A program made the position numbers and the translations under genes. From Burkholderiales bacterium (GTDB taxonomy: Bacteria; Pseudomonadota; Gammaproteobacteria; Burkholderiales; Burkholderiaceae_C): DNA of 18,753 nucleotides. The DNA is taken from positions 1 through 18,753 of the forward strand of contig CANFNE010000015.1 of assembly GCA_947448105.1 (NCBI GenBank), read 5' to 3'. Below, piece after piece: positions 1 through 7,627 of this stretch (its first letter is position 1; each line of letters begins with the position of its first letter). Under the pieces are notes generated by a model. It was not told the origin of the DNA. It made no database searches and saw only the letters and a program-made list of their open reading frames with translations.

Positions 1-15
1 CAACGAGATACCACC

Positions 16-1356
16 ATGTCCAGCTCCCCAAATTTCAACGGCTTTCGCCTTCTCCCTCTGCTACTCGCACTCGGACTGGGCGTCTCAGCACAGGCCCAAA
101 GCCTGGTAGACCTCTACAGCGCGGCACGCGGCTACGACGCGTCCTTCCAATCGGCCAAAGCCCAGTACGACGCCACGCTGTACAAGGCAGACCAAGCGCG
201 CGCATTGTGGTTGCCCAAGGTGGGACTGGGAGCCAGCGCCGCGCGCAGCAACTATGAGAGCGGCTCCAATGCAAGCGCAGCCGTAGACCGTACCTTCGGC
301 ACCCAAACGGCTACGCTTAGCGCATCACAGGCGCTTTACCGCCCAGCCGACGACGCCTCGTACCAGCAAAGCCTAAAGGCCAACGAACAGGCGAGCGCCG
401 CACTGAAGGCGGCAGAGCAGGACCTCATCGTGCGCCTGAGCCAAGCCTATTTCGATGTGCTGGCGTCCAGTGACAGCCTGACATTCGTCAAGGCGCAAAA
501 ATCGGCGGTACAGGAACAATTGGCATCGGCAAAGCGTAATTTTGAGGTCGGTACCGCCACTATCACCGACACCCGCGAGGCCCAAGCGCGTTTTGACTTG
601 GTCATTGCCCAAGAGATTGCCGCTGCCAACGACCTGCGGGTCAAAAATCTTGCTCTGGCCCAACTGGTAGGCCAACCCAGCGCGCAACCCAAGCCACTGG
701 TCGAGCCGGTGGCCCTGAATGCCTTTGCCGTCAGCGACGTGGACGCCTGGGTCAGCCGCTCACAGACCGAGCACCCTGTAGTCCAGCAGTTGCAGGTGGC
801 ATTGGACGTGGCAAAACTGGAAACCCGAAAGTCCCAGGCCGGACATTTGCCCACGCTTGACCTGGTGGCGAGCTACCAGGCCAGCACGAACAACGGCTCG
901 GCCACGTATCCCAAAGACTATGGCAGCAACGCAAGCTCCCTGGGAGTGAGCTTTAATCTGCCGCTTTTTGCGGGCTATTCCATCCAAAACAGAGTGAAAG
1001 AAACAGTCGCCCTGGAGGAAAAAGCCCGTGCTGACCTGGAGACGGCCTTGCGCGGCGTCGCTCAGGGAACACGAACCGCGTTTTACGGGGTCGAATCGGT
1101 TCAGGGCCAGGTCAAAGCTTTTGAGGCCGCCGAAGTGTCCAGCCAGAGCGCGCTGGACGCCAACAAGCTGGGCTACCAGGTGGGTGTACGCATCAATATT
1201 GACGTGCTGAACTCGCAAAGCCAGCTCTTTGACACCAAGGCCAAACTGGCCAAAGCCCGCTACGACGTGCTGGTGGGGGGCTTGCGTTTGCGCCAAGCCA
1301 ACGGCACCCTGCAAGAGGCTGATTTGCAGCCTGTCAACGCGCTGCTGGCGAAATAG
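16..1356 (+). CDS. tolC: TolC-family outer membrane efflux channel protein
   Basis: Predicted 446-residue outer membrane factor that would form the trimeric exit duct of tripartite efflux pumps or type I secretion systems. The N-terminus is a clear signal peptide (hydrophobic LLPLLLALGLGVSA, then AQAQS near residue 28). The body shows the two repeated OEP domains of TolC: long Ala/Gln/Lys-rich helical stretches, an EQDLIVRLSQAYFDVL helix near residues 135-150, and the second-repeat segment GYQVGVRINIDVLNSQSQLF near 388-407. Length matches TolC (about 440-490). The ATG at 16 is chosen because the signal peptide follows directly; only a weak purine stretch precedes it. The upstream region lies outside the window. 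It converges on waaA with 19 nt between the stop codons and no obvious terminator. Family assignment is firm; the partner pump is unknown. Confidence 0.93.
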   Translation: MSSSPNFNGFRLLPLLLALGLGVSAQAQSLVDLYSAARGYDASFQSAKAQYDATLYKADQARALWLPKVGLGASAARSNYESGSNASAAVDRTFGTQTATLSASQALYRPADDASYQQSLKANEQASAALKAAEQDLIVRLSQAYFDVLASSDSLTFVKAQKSAVQEQLASAKRNFEVGTATITDTREAQARFDLVIAQEIAAANDLRVKNLALAQLVGQPSAQPKPLVEPVALNAFAVSDVDAWVSRSQTEHPVVQQLQVALDVAKLETRKSQAGHLPTLDLVASYQASTNNGSATYPKDYGSNASSLGVSFNLPLFAGYSIQNRVKETVALEEKARADLETALRGVAQGTRTAFYGVESVQGQVKAFEAAEVSSQSALDANKLGYQVGVRINIDVLNSQSQLFDTKAKLAKARYDVLVGGLRLRQANGTLQEADLQPVNALLAK

Positions 1357-1375
1357 CGGTACGCCGAACGGGGCC

Positions 1376-2731
1376 TCAGGCCTCTTGGCCGACCAGCAAT
1401 TCCACAATCTGCACACTGGTGCGACGCGCCGCACCCGCGTGGCGCGAGGCAAAGGCCAGCGCTGCGCTGCTGCTGGCCTCTAGCGCCAAGGGGTCTTGCA
1501 CGAGCTGCAGTGCGCGTTCCAGCGCCTGCGCCATGTCGGACACTGCATAGGCGGCGCCCTCGAACTGCGCCATTTCTGCCGCCTGGGCAAAATTGAAGGT
1601 GTGCGGGCCCATCACCACCGGGCAGCCGCAGGCCGCCGCCTCAATCAGATTTTGCCCGCCCAAAGGCGCGAAGCTGCCGCCCAAGAGCACCACGTCAGCC
1701 AGGGCCAAATACAAGGCCATCTCGCCCAGGCTGTCGCCCAACCAGATGTCCGCCGGGGCAAAGCCCAATCCGTCCACGCTGCGGCGCGACACGCTCAGAC
1801 CGGCAGCCGTACACAGCGCCGCCACCGCATCAAAGCGCTGCGGATGGCGCGGCACCAGCAGCCACTGCACGCTGCGCAATGCGTCGGGCGCGGGCAAATG
1901 CGAACGCAAGGCGTCCAGCAGCATCTGTTCCTCGCCCTCGCGTGAGCTGGCAAACACCAGCACTGGCTTGCCCACGCTTTGGCGCAGCGCCAGACCCTGG
2001 GCGCACTGGTCGGCGTCGGGCGTGGTGTCAAATTTGAGGTTGCCCAGCGGCGGCTGCACCGTGGCACCCAACAGGCGCAGGCGCCGGGCGTCGTCTTCGG
2101 TTTGTGGCCAGATGGCGGCGAGTGCCCGAAAGGCCGGCAGCGCCAGCCAGGCCAGGCGTTGCGACTGGCGCAGCGACTTGGCGCTTAAGCGCGCGTTCAC
2201 CAGGCACAGCGGCACACCAGCGTGCTGGCAGGCGCGCACCAGGTTGGGCCAGACTTCGGTTTCCACCAGCAGCCCGATGCGAGGGCGAAAGTGCTGAACA
2301 AAGCGGCGCGTAGCACCCGGCGTGTCCCAGGGCTGCCAGACCTGCACATCGCCCGGCTGCAGCAGGCTGCGTCCGGCCTCGCGCCCCGTGGCCGTGCCGT
2401 GGGTGAGCAAAAGACGCATGCCGGGCAGCGCCTGGCGCAATGGCTGCAGCAGCGCCGCCGCCGCATGCGTTTCGCCCAAAGACACCGCATGAATCCAGAC
2501 CCAGGTGCCCGGCGCTGCGGCCACTTGCAAGGCGTCGTAATGGCCAAAGCGCTGCTCCACATCCTGGGCGTAGACCGGCTCCTGGCGCGCGCGCTGCTGC
2601 AATTTGCGGCGCAACAAGGGCTGCGCAAAAAACAGCGCGGCGCTGTACAAGTCCAGCGCCAAGCCTTCGTACCAGCGGCTGGGGTGGACCGCGCTGGCAG
2701 TCCCAGGGCTGGAGCGTTCGCCCCGCTTCAC
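1376..2731 (-). CDS. waaA: 3-deoxy-D-manno-octulosonic acid (Kdo) transferase
   Basis: Inner-membrane-associated GT30 glycosyltransferase that adds Kdo from CMP-Kdo to lipid IVA. Seen: an N-terminal membrane-anchor segment LYSAALFFAQPLL; WIHAVSLGE, whose Glu (about residue 87) aligns with the catalytic Glu of the family; THGTATG; VETEVWPNL; GNLKFD; ASSREGEE; and the C-terminal GGSFAPLGGQNLIEAAACG nucleotide-sugar site. The frame stays open far upstream, but that part is antisense-like to waaC and not credible. I chose the GTG at 2731: it overlaps the waaC stop as GTGA and has an AGGA about 6 nt upstream, giving 451 residues. A TTG at 2662 would give 428 residues, closer to E. coli WaaA, so the first 23 residues are uncertain. 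Last gene of the mutase-waaC-waaA operon. Confidence 0.93.
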   Translation of the reverse strand: MKRGERSSPGTASAVHPSRWYEGLALDLYSAALFFAQPLLRRKLQQRARQEPVYAQDVEQRFGHYDALQVAAAPGTWVWIHAVSLGETHAAAALLQPLRQALPGMRLLLTHGTATGREAGRSLLQPGDVQVWQPWDTPGATRRFVQHFRPRIGLLVETEVWPNLVRACQHAGVPLCLVNARLSAKSLRQSQRLAWLALPAFRALAAIWPQTEDDARRLRLLGATVQPPLGNLKFDTTPDADQCAQGLALRQSVGKPVLVFASSREGEEQMLLDALRSHLPAPDALRSVQWLLVPRHPQRFDAVAALCTAAGLSVSRRSVDGLGFAPADIWLGDSLGEMALYLALADVVLLGGSFAPLGGQNLIEAAACGCPVVMGPHTFNFAQAAEMAQFEGAAYAVSDMAQALERALQLVQDPLALEASSSAALAFASRHAGAARRTSVQIVELLVGQEA

Positions 2732-3753
2732 GCGCGCGGTCCTGCGGCTGTGGTGGACGCGCCCGGGTGCGCACTGGCATAGGCCACCCCCACCACCAGC
2801 CAAGCCGCCCACACTTCGGCCCCGCCGGGGGCCGCCTGGCCGCCCAGCGCCACCTGGTAGGCGCAGCCCACCGGCCCAGCGCGCCAGGCGCGGGGCTGGC
2901 TGAAAATTTGGACATGCGGCGCGTCCAGCGCCACGGCCAAATGGCTCAGGCCGGAATCCACCCCTATCACCCCACTGCAAGCCGCCATGCGCTGCGCCAC
3001 CTGCGCCAGCGACAGCGCGGGCCAGACGCGGGCCTGTGGCCCTAGTGCTGCGGCGATGCGTTGCACGCGGGCCAGCTCAGTGGGGCCCGCCTGGGGCAGC
3101 TCCACCGTGTGGCCTTGATGGATGAGTTGGCGGCCCAGGGCGATCCAGTGGGCCTCGGGCCATTCGTTGTCGGCGCGGGTGGTGCCGTGGGCCAGCACCA
3201 CGCCATAGCGCTCGCTCAAAGGCACACCCGGCGGCAGGGGCACCAGGGGATAGATGTTGGCGCCTTCAGCCGCGTAGCCCAGGGCCAGCGCCGCCAACAA
3301 GCGGTAGCGCGCCACTGCGTGGATGCGACGGGGCATGGGAAAGGTACGGTCCAGCAGCCAGCGCACCGGCCACTCGTAGGCGCAGGCCTCGCTGGCGTTG
3401 GCGTAGGTAGCGCGAAAGCCGCCCGGCGCCAGCCGTGCACTGCGCGCCACCAGGGCCGATTTAATGAGGCCCTGGAAATCAATCACCGCGTCGTAGGCCT
3501 GCGCCTGCAGCACCTTGGCAAAGGCAGCGCGCTCCAACTTTGTGGGCGCGGCAAACCACGATGTGCGCCAGCGCCGCTGCGCAATCGGCAGCACACGGCG
3601 CACGCCGCTGACCTCTTGCACCAGCGGCGCAAAGGCTTCCTCGACCACCCAGTCAATCTGCGCTTGCGGAAAAGCCTGCCGGATGTCGTGCACCACCGGC
3701 ATCGTCTGCACCACGTCGCCCAGGGACGAGAGCTTGACGATCAGGATGCGCAT
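2728..3753 (-). CDS. waaC: Lipopolysaccharide heptosyltransferase I
   Basis: Predicted 341-residue GT9 enzyme that adds the first L-glycero-D-manno-heptose to Kdo2-lipid A at the cytoplasmic face of the inner membrane. Seen: the WaaC start MRILIVKLSSLGDVVQTMPV, IDWVVEEAFAPLV near residues 33-45, IDFQGLIKSALVAR near 91-104, the sugar-nucleotide region HGTTRADNEWPE at 189-200, and GVDSGLSHLAVAL at 264-276. The ATG at 3753 gives the canonical N-terminus, 6 nt downstream of the mutase stop. Its TGA overlaps the GTG of waaA, indicating translational coupling. The last 30 or so residues (after GPVGCAYQVAL) are Ala/Gly-rich and less typical of the family. Adjacent waaA acts one step earlier on the same acceptor. 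Confidence 0.93.
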   Translation of the reverse strand: MRILIVKLSSLGDVVQTMPVVHDIRQAFPQAQIDWVVEEAFAPLVQEVSGVRRVLPIAQRRWRTSWFAAPTKLERAAFAKVLQAQAYDAVIDFQGLIKSALVARSARLAPGGFRATYANASEACAYEWPVRWLLDRTFPMPRRIHAVARYRLLAALALGYAAEGANIYPLVPLPPGVPLSERYGVVLAHGTTRADNEWPEAHWIALGRQLIHQGHTVELPQAGPTELARVQRIAAALGPQARVWPALSLAQVAQRMAACSGVIGVDSGLSHLAVALDAPHVQIFSQPRAWRAGPVGCAYQVALGGQAAPGGAEVWAAWLVVGVAYASAHPGASTTAAGPRA

Positions 3754-3759
3754 CGGTGC

Positions 3760-5142
3760 TTAGTGCGCCGCTTGCTCAAAGTGCGCGTCGGGCTTGACGG
3801 CGCGCAAGAGTGCGAGCATGTCCGCCTCAATGCGCGCCAGGGCCTCGGCCGTGTGGCCCTCAAAGCGCAGCACCAGCACCGGCGTGGTGTTGGACGCGCG
3901 CACCAAGCCAAAGCCGTCGGGCCAGTCCACGCGCAGGCCGTCAATGGTGTTGATGGCGGCAGGCGCCGCAAAGGCGGCGCGCGCCACCAGTTGCGCCACC
4001 ACCGCGTGCGGTTCGCCCTCGGCGCAGGGCACGTTGAGTTCGGGGGTAGAAAAGCTGGTGGGCAAGGCGTGCAAGAGCGCGTTCGAGTCCGCCACCTTGC
4101 TCACAATCTCTAACAAGCGGCAACCCGCATAGGTGCCGTCGTCAAAGCCAAACCAGCGCTCTTTAAAGAAGATATGGCCGCTCATCTCGCCGCCCAGGGG
4201 CGAATCGAGCTCGCGCATCTTGGCCTTGATCAGCGAGTGGCCGGTCTTGAACATCAGCGGCACGCCGCCCGCTGCTTCAATGGCTGGCGCTAGGCGCTGC
4301 GAGCATTTCACGTCAAACACAATGGTGCCGCCGGGCACGCGCGAGAGCACGTCTTGCGCAAACAGCATCATCTGGCGGTCGGGGTAAATATTGCTGCCGT
4401 CGCGGGTCACTATCCCTAAGCGGTCGCCGTCACCGTCAAAGGCCAGACCGAGTTCGGCGTCGCTGGCCTGCAGCGCCGCAATCAGATCGCGCAGGTTTTC
4501 GGGCTTGCTGGGGTCAGGGTGGTGGTTGGGAAAGTTGCCGTCCACCTCGCTATACAGCTCGGTCACTTCGCAGCCGATGGCCCGCAAGATGGCCGGGGCC
4601 GAGGCACCAGCCACGCCGTTGCCGCAGTCCACCACGATTTTCAGCGGGCGGGCCAGGCGGATGTCGCCGACGATTTTTGCGCTGTACGCGGGCAGCACGT
4701 CCGCCGGGGTGCAAGTACCGCCGCTTTGCAAGGCCCAGGATTCGTCCACCATCACCTGGCGCAGGGCCTGGATTTCGTCGCCGTAAATGGCTTTGCCACC
4801 CATCACCATCTTGAAGCCGTTGTAGTCACGCGGGTTGTGGCTGCCAGTGACCTGAATGCCGCTGCTGGACAAAGTGCAGGCCGCAAAGTACAGCATGGGC
4901 GTGGTGACCATGCCCACGTCAATCACCTGCACGCCCACTTCTTGCAAACCGCGCATCAAGGCCTGCGCCAGCCCCGGGCCGCTCAGGCGCCCGTCGCGCC
5001 CCACCGCCACCGTGGTTTGCCCCTGGCGCAGCGCCACGGTGCCAAAGGCCCGACCCAGCTTGCACGCGACGTCTTCGTTCACCGTGGCCGGCACGATGCC
5101 GCGGATGTCATAGGCTTTGAAGATGCTGGGGGAAATGGTCAT
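3760..5142 (-). CDS. Phosphomannomutase/phosphoglucomutase (AlgC-like)
   Basis: Predicted 460-residue alpha-D-phosphohexomutase that interconverts hexose-6-phosphate and hexose-1-phosphate, supplying activated mannose or glucose for LPS and exopolysaccharide. All four active-site elements are present: phosphoserine loop TGSHNPRDYNG (Ser101), metal loop DGDGDR (236-241), sugar-binding GGEMSGHIFF (317-326) and phosphate-binding RASNTTP (415-421). Length and motif spacing match Pseudomonas AlgC, which accepts both glucose and mannose; dual specificity here is inferred from that. ATG at 5142, with only a weak GAAAG-like site upstream. First gene of a minus-strand operon with waaC and waaA, which fits a role in surface polysaccharide. 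The 137-bp gap upstream (to mazF) should hold its promoter, but no convincing -35/-10 pair is visible. Confidence 0.93.
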   Translation of the reverse strand: MTISPSIFKAYDIRGIVPATVNEDVACKLGRAFGTVALRQGQTTVAVGRDGRLSGPGLAQALMRGLQEVGVQVIDVGMVTTPMLYFAACTLSSSGIQVTGSHNPRDYNGFKMVMGGKAIYGDEIQALRQVMVDESWALQSGGTCTPADVLPAYSAKIVGDIRLARPLKIVVDCGNGVAGASAPAILRAIGCEVTELYSEVDGNFPNHHPDPSKPENLRDLIAALQASDAELGLAFDGDGDRLGIVTRDGSNIYPDRQMMLFAQDVLSRVPGGTIVFDVKCSQRLAPAIEAAGGVPLMFKTGHSLIKAKMRELDSPLGGEMSGHIFFKERWFGFDDGTYAGCRLLEIVSKVADSNALLHALPTSFSTPELNVPCAEGEPHAVVAQLVARAAFAAPAAINTIDGLRVDWPDGFGLVRASNTTPVLVLRFEGHTAEALARIEADMLALLRAVKPDAHFEQAAH

Positions 5143-5190
5143 GCGGGGCTTTCGAAATTCTTAAATAATCGGTGACAGACGACACAGGTC

Positions 5191-5267
5191 GAAGCTTGGG
5201 ATTTTAGGTGGAGCGAGAAGCCACCGGGCTGGCACTTTGCTCCATGTGCCCAGAACTCCCAAGCTTC
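5191..5267. repeat. 11-bp perfect inverted repeat in the mazF-mutase gap
   Basis: GAAGCTTGGGA at 5191-5201 is the exact reverse complement of TCCCAAGCTTC at 5257-5267, with 55 bp between. The interior also contains a small GGTGG...CCACC hairpin near 5207-5225. It lies downstream of the mazF stop and upstream of the mutase start on the minus strand. It could be a weak transcript structure, an operator pair or the scar of a lost small element. No T-run follows, so it is not a classic terminator. Confidence 0.5.
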
Positions 5268-5279
5268 TAGGGGGAGAAT

Positions 5280-5600
5280 TCAGATGGCGCCCACCACCAA
5301 CAACAAAGCGCGGCTTATTGCCCGCATGCGCTCGTCGTCCAGTCGGCCAAAGGGTTCGCTGATTCTGGCGCGTGGCAGTGTTGAGAGTTTGTCCACCATG
5401 ACTTGCGAAAGCTTTTGCAAACCGTTGGCAGGACTGGGCTCGATGGTGACGCGAAAGGCGGCGTCGCGAAGTTCGCTGGTGACCGGGCATATCACCACGC
5501 TCTCCAAATCTGCCAGCAAGTCTGACTGGACGACCAGGGCGGGACGCGGTTTACCGTAGTCGCCCTGCAGCGAGACCGTCACCAGATCGCCGCGCTGCAT
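5280..5600 (-). CDS. mazF: MazF/PemK-family mRNA interferase toxin
   Basis: Predicted 106-residue toxin of a type II toxin-antitoxin pair; the family cuts single-stranded RNA at short sequence motifs. Seen: the MQRGDLVTVSLQGDYGKPRPALV opening strands with the conserved KPRPALVVQSD (Arg19), then ICPVTSEL (Thr41), which correspond to the catalytic Arg and Thr of MazF; KLSTLPRARI near 72-81; and the C-terminal helix around RLDDERMRAISRALLLVVG. Start chosen at ATG 5600, overlapping the antitoxin TGA by one base (TGATG) and giving the family-typical MxRGD start. A GTG one codon upstream is possible. There is no clear Shine-Dalgarno site, so translation is probably coupled to the antitoxin. Confidence 0.9.
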   Translation of the reverse strand: MQRGDLVTVSLQGDYGKPRPALVVQSDLLADLESVVICPVTSELRDAAFRVTIEPSPANGLQKLSQVMVDKLSTLPRARISEPFGRLDDERMRAISRALLLVVGAI

Positions 5601-5821
5601 CACTGCCAGGAATCAATGTGGGTGGCCGCCTGTTCGGTAAAGCCCAGCACCTCGGCTTCTGCGGGGTCATTTGCCAACTTGAGGCATTGCAGGCGCAATT
5701 GCGCCACGAACTCGGGCGCGCGGGTGTCGGGCACCCAGAACTGAACGGGCCGCAGACCTGCGGCGCGCATGCGCTCGCGGTGGCGCGTGAGCTTGCTGGT
5801 GGCTTGCTTGTTGGATTGCAT
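5600..5821 (-). CDS. MazE-like antitoxin (DUF3018/PF11455 type)
   Basis: Predicted 73-residue antitoxin that would bind and block the adjacent MazF and repress their shared promoter. Seen: a basic N-terminus (SNKQATSKLTRHRERMRAAG), the family core LRPVQFWVPDTRAPEF near residues 23-38, and an acidic, helical C-terminus (NDPAEAEVLGFTEQAATHIDSW) that would wrap the toxin. The core matches the MazE-like DUF3018 family from memory rather than classic AbrB-fold E. coli MazE. Start at ATG 5821, preceded by GAAGGAG with a 5-nt spacer, the strongest ribosome site nearby. A TTG at 5842 would add 7 residues and skip that site. It precedes and overlaps mazF, the usual antitoxin-first order. Confidence 0.87.
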   Translation of the reverse strand: MQSNKQATSKLTRHRERMRAAGLRPVQFWVPDTRAPEFVAQLRLQCLKLANDPAEAEVLGFTEQAATHIDSWQ

Positions 5822-5862
5822 GCTTGCTCCTTCGCTACTCAAATGGTTTCTGGGATGGTTGC

Positions 5863-5891
5863 ATGATACCCCTGCAAACCCTATTTTTCAA
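5863..5891 (-). promoter_or_regulatory. Sigma70-like promoter for mazE-mazF
   Basis: On the minus strand TTGAAA (5891-5886) is followed after exactly 17 nt by TATCAT (5868-5863), about 40 nt upstream of the mazE ATG. The hexamers are 5/6 and 4/6 matches to consensus. It lies in the divergent gap shared with ogt, so any MazE binding here could also affect ogt. Confidence 0.6.
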
Positions 5892-5953
5892 AGCCCGGGG
5901 CTGCGTATGATTTACCTGCGGCTACCGCAGACAAAACCCGGAGCACTTGACCC

Positions 5954-6460
5954 ATGAAACCTTTTTCGCCCCCACCCGTCCGCGCCGCATTCCAAAGCCC
6001 TTTGGGCCCCATGACCCTGGCCGCCAGCAGCCAAGGCCTGTGCGGCGTCTGGTTCGACGGACAAAAGCACCAGCCCGACCCGCAGGCCTGGCCGCACGAC
6101 GCGGCGCATCCGGTGCTGCTGCAAGCCCAAGCCCAACTGGCCCAATACTTTGCCGGTCAGCGCCGCGTGTTCGAGCTGCCGCTGGATCTGGCCGCTGGCA
6201 CCGACTTTCAGCAAGCAGTGTGGCGCGCCTTGCTGCAGATCGCGCCGGGAACCACCACCGCCTATGGCGAACTGGCCCGGCGCATAGGCAAACCGCAGGC
6301 GGTGCGCGCCTTGGGCGCCGCCGTGGGGCGCAACCCGATTTCCATCATCGTTCCCTGCCACCGCGTGGTGGGCGTGGGCGGCGCCTTGACCGGCTATGCT
6401 GGCGGGCTCGACCGCAAGACGGCCCTGCTTCGCCAAGAGCTATCAGAAAGTAATTCGTGA
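5954..6460 (+). CDS. ogt: Methylated-DNA--protein-cysteine S-methyltransferase
   Basis: Predicted 168-residue suicide repair enzyme that takes the alkyl group from O6-alkylguanine in DNA onto its own cysteine. Seen: the N-terminal strand region QSPLGPMTLAAS, the DNA-binding helix region with TTAYGELARRIGKPQAVRALG (101-121, Arg118 as the likely base-flipping arginine), GAAVGRNPISIIVPCHRVV with the acceptor Cys135 in PCHRV, and the C-terminal GYAGGLDRKTALLRQE. No Ada N-terminal zinc domain is present, so this is a stand-alone Ogt. ATG at 5954 gives the expected length. Its TGA overlaps the next gene as GTGA, so the two are probably co-transcribed. Confidence 0.94.
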   Translation: MKPFSPPPVRAAFQSPLGPMTLAASSQGLCGVWFDGQKHQPDPQAWPHDAAHPVLLQAQAQLAQYFAGQRRVFELPLDLAAGTDFQQAVWRALLQIAPGTTTAYGELARRIGKPQAVRALGAAVGRNPISIIVPCHRVVGVGGALTGYAGGLDRKTALLRQELSESNS

Positions 6461-7377
6461 CCCCTGCCTCCCCCCGCCCTGCCACCTGGATTGTTGAGTT
6501 TGTTGCGCTGGCGGCCATTTGGGGCGCCTCGTTTTTGTTCATGCGCATTGGCACCGTGGCCTTTGGGCCGGTAGCCACAGCTGGTTTGCGGGTAGGGATT
6601 GCGGCTGTTTTTTTGCTCCCTATCCTGCTGCTGCGCGGCCACGCTGCGAGCTTGCGCCAGCATTGGAGGCTGGTGTTTTTGGTGGGCTTGACCAACTCGG
6701 CCATTCCTTTTGTGTGTTTTACCTACGCGCTGCAGTCCATCACCATCGGTCTGTCCTCGCTGATTAACGCAACCGTGCCGCTTTTTGGCGCGGCAGTGGC
6801 CTGGGTCTGGTTGAAAGACCGGCCCACGGGTTCGCGCATCGTCGGTCTGGCAATTGGCTTTATCGGCGTGGGCATGCTGGCCTGGGACAAGGCGAGTTTT
6901 CGGCCGGACGCCTCGGGCCTGTCCAGTGGCTGGGGCGTGTTGGCCTGCTTGTTTGCCTGCTTGTGTTACGGCGTATCGGCCAGTTTTACCAAGCGCTACA
7001 TGGCCGGGCTGCCTTCGCTGGTGTCAGCCACGGGCAGCCAAATGGGCGCAGCCCTGGCGCTGCTGCCGCTGACCTGGTTGTTTTGGCCGGAGCAGGCCGT
7101 GGCGCCGCAGGCCTGGCTGGCGGTGCTGGCGTTGGGCGTGCTGTGCACCGGTCTGGCCTATATCTTGTTTTTCCGGCTGATTGAGCGTGCGGGTCCGGCC
7201 AAGGCGCTATCGGTCACATTTGCCATTCCGGTGTTTGCCATTGTTTACGGCGTGGTGCTGCTGGGCGAGGCGGTTACGCCTTGGATGCTGGGCTGCGGGC
7301 TGGTGATTGTGCTGGGTACTACGCTTTCTACCGGCCTTTGGCGACTGCCTGCCGGGCGCCGGGAACTTTCGAGTTAG
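6457..7377 (+). CDS. DMT-superfamily (EamA) permease
   Basis: Predicted 306-residue inner membrane transporter with about ten membrane segments arranged as two EamA repeats. Seen: repeat 1 opening WIVEFVALAAIWGASFLFMRI, then LQSITIGLSSLINATVPLFGAAVAW; repeat 2 with the typical YILFFRLIERAGPAKALSVTF and PVFAIVYGVVLLGE. Such proteins export amino acids, metabolites or drugs; the substrate here cannot be told. GTG start at 6457 overlaps the ogt stop as GTGA, with AGAAAG about 6 nt upstream. It ends in a hydrophilic RLPAGRRELSS tail. The stop is followed almost at once by a repeat element (7379-7655). Confidence 0.88.
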   Translation: MTPASPRPATWIVEFVALAAIWGASFLFMRIGTVAFGPVATAGLRVGIAAVFLLPILLLRGHAASLRQHWRLVFLVGLTNSAIPFVCFTYALQSITIGLSSLINATVPLFGAAVAWVWLKDRPTGSRIVGLAIGFIGVGMLAWDKASFRPDASGLSSGWGVLACLFACLCYGVSASFTKRYMAGLPSLVSATGSQMGAALALLPLTWLFWPEQAVAPQAWLAVLALGVLCTGLAYILFFRLIERAGPAKALSVTFAIPVFAIVYGVVLLGEAVTPWMLGCGLVIVLGTTLSTGLWRLPAGRRELSS

Positions 7378-7404
7378 GTTTTTCTTCCCCCCCTATCCCC
7401 CCGA

Positions 7405-7437
7405 CCCCCTTTCCACCCCCGCGGGGTGGAAAGGGGG
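7405..7437. repeat. 15-bp perfect hairpin (left end of the element)
   Basis: CCCCCTTTCCACCCC pairs perfectly with GGGGTGGAAAGGGGG around a CGC loop. It lies 27 nt after the DMT permease stop. No T-run follows on either strand, so intrinsic termination is doubtful, although such a stem could protect the 3' end of the transcript. Confidence 0.85.
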
Positions 7438-7596
7438 AGTTAACAGCCACATTTGGTTGCTTCGCTTCGGCAAGGGCACCACCGGCCACTATTTTGGAAA
7501 GTTGGCGAGCGAAGTATTTGTCGCATACATGGGCTTTGGGGTGTTCCGCCAGTAGAAGGCTAGCCGACGCGACGAAATCAAATGTGGCTGTTGGCC

Positions 7597-7627
7597 CCCC
7601 TCTCTCGCCCGCTGGGCGAGAGAGGGG
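7597..7627. repeat. 14-bp perfect hairpin (right end of the element)
   Basis: CCCCTCTCTCGCCC pairs perfectly with GGGCGAGAGAGGGG around a GCT loop. It is the mirror partner of the hairpin at 7405-7437, similar in base composition but not identical, at the same 4-nt distance from its inner inverted repeat. Confidence 0.85.

Noticed and set aside
2732..2980. Upstream extension of the waaA frame into waaC
   Set aside because: Gly/Arg/Pro-rich shadow of waaC with no family similarity; the GTG at 2731 explains coupling.
5906..5911. TATGAT as a -10 box for ogt
   Set aside because: No acceptable -35 at 16-18 nt spacing and the extended -10 TG is misplaced by one base.
7405..7437. Intrinsic terminator for the DMT permease
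   Set aside because: The stem is strong but no U-run follows in either direction; treated as part of the repeat element.
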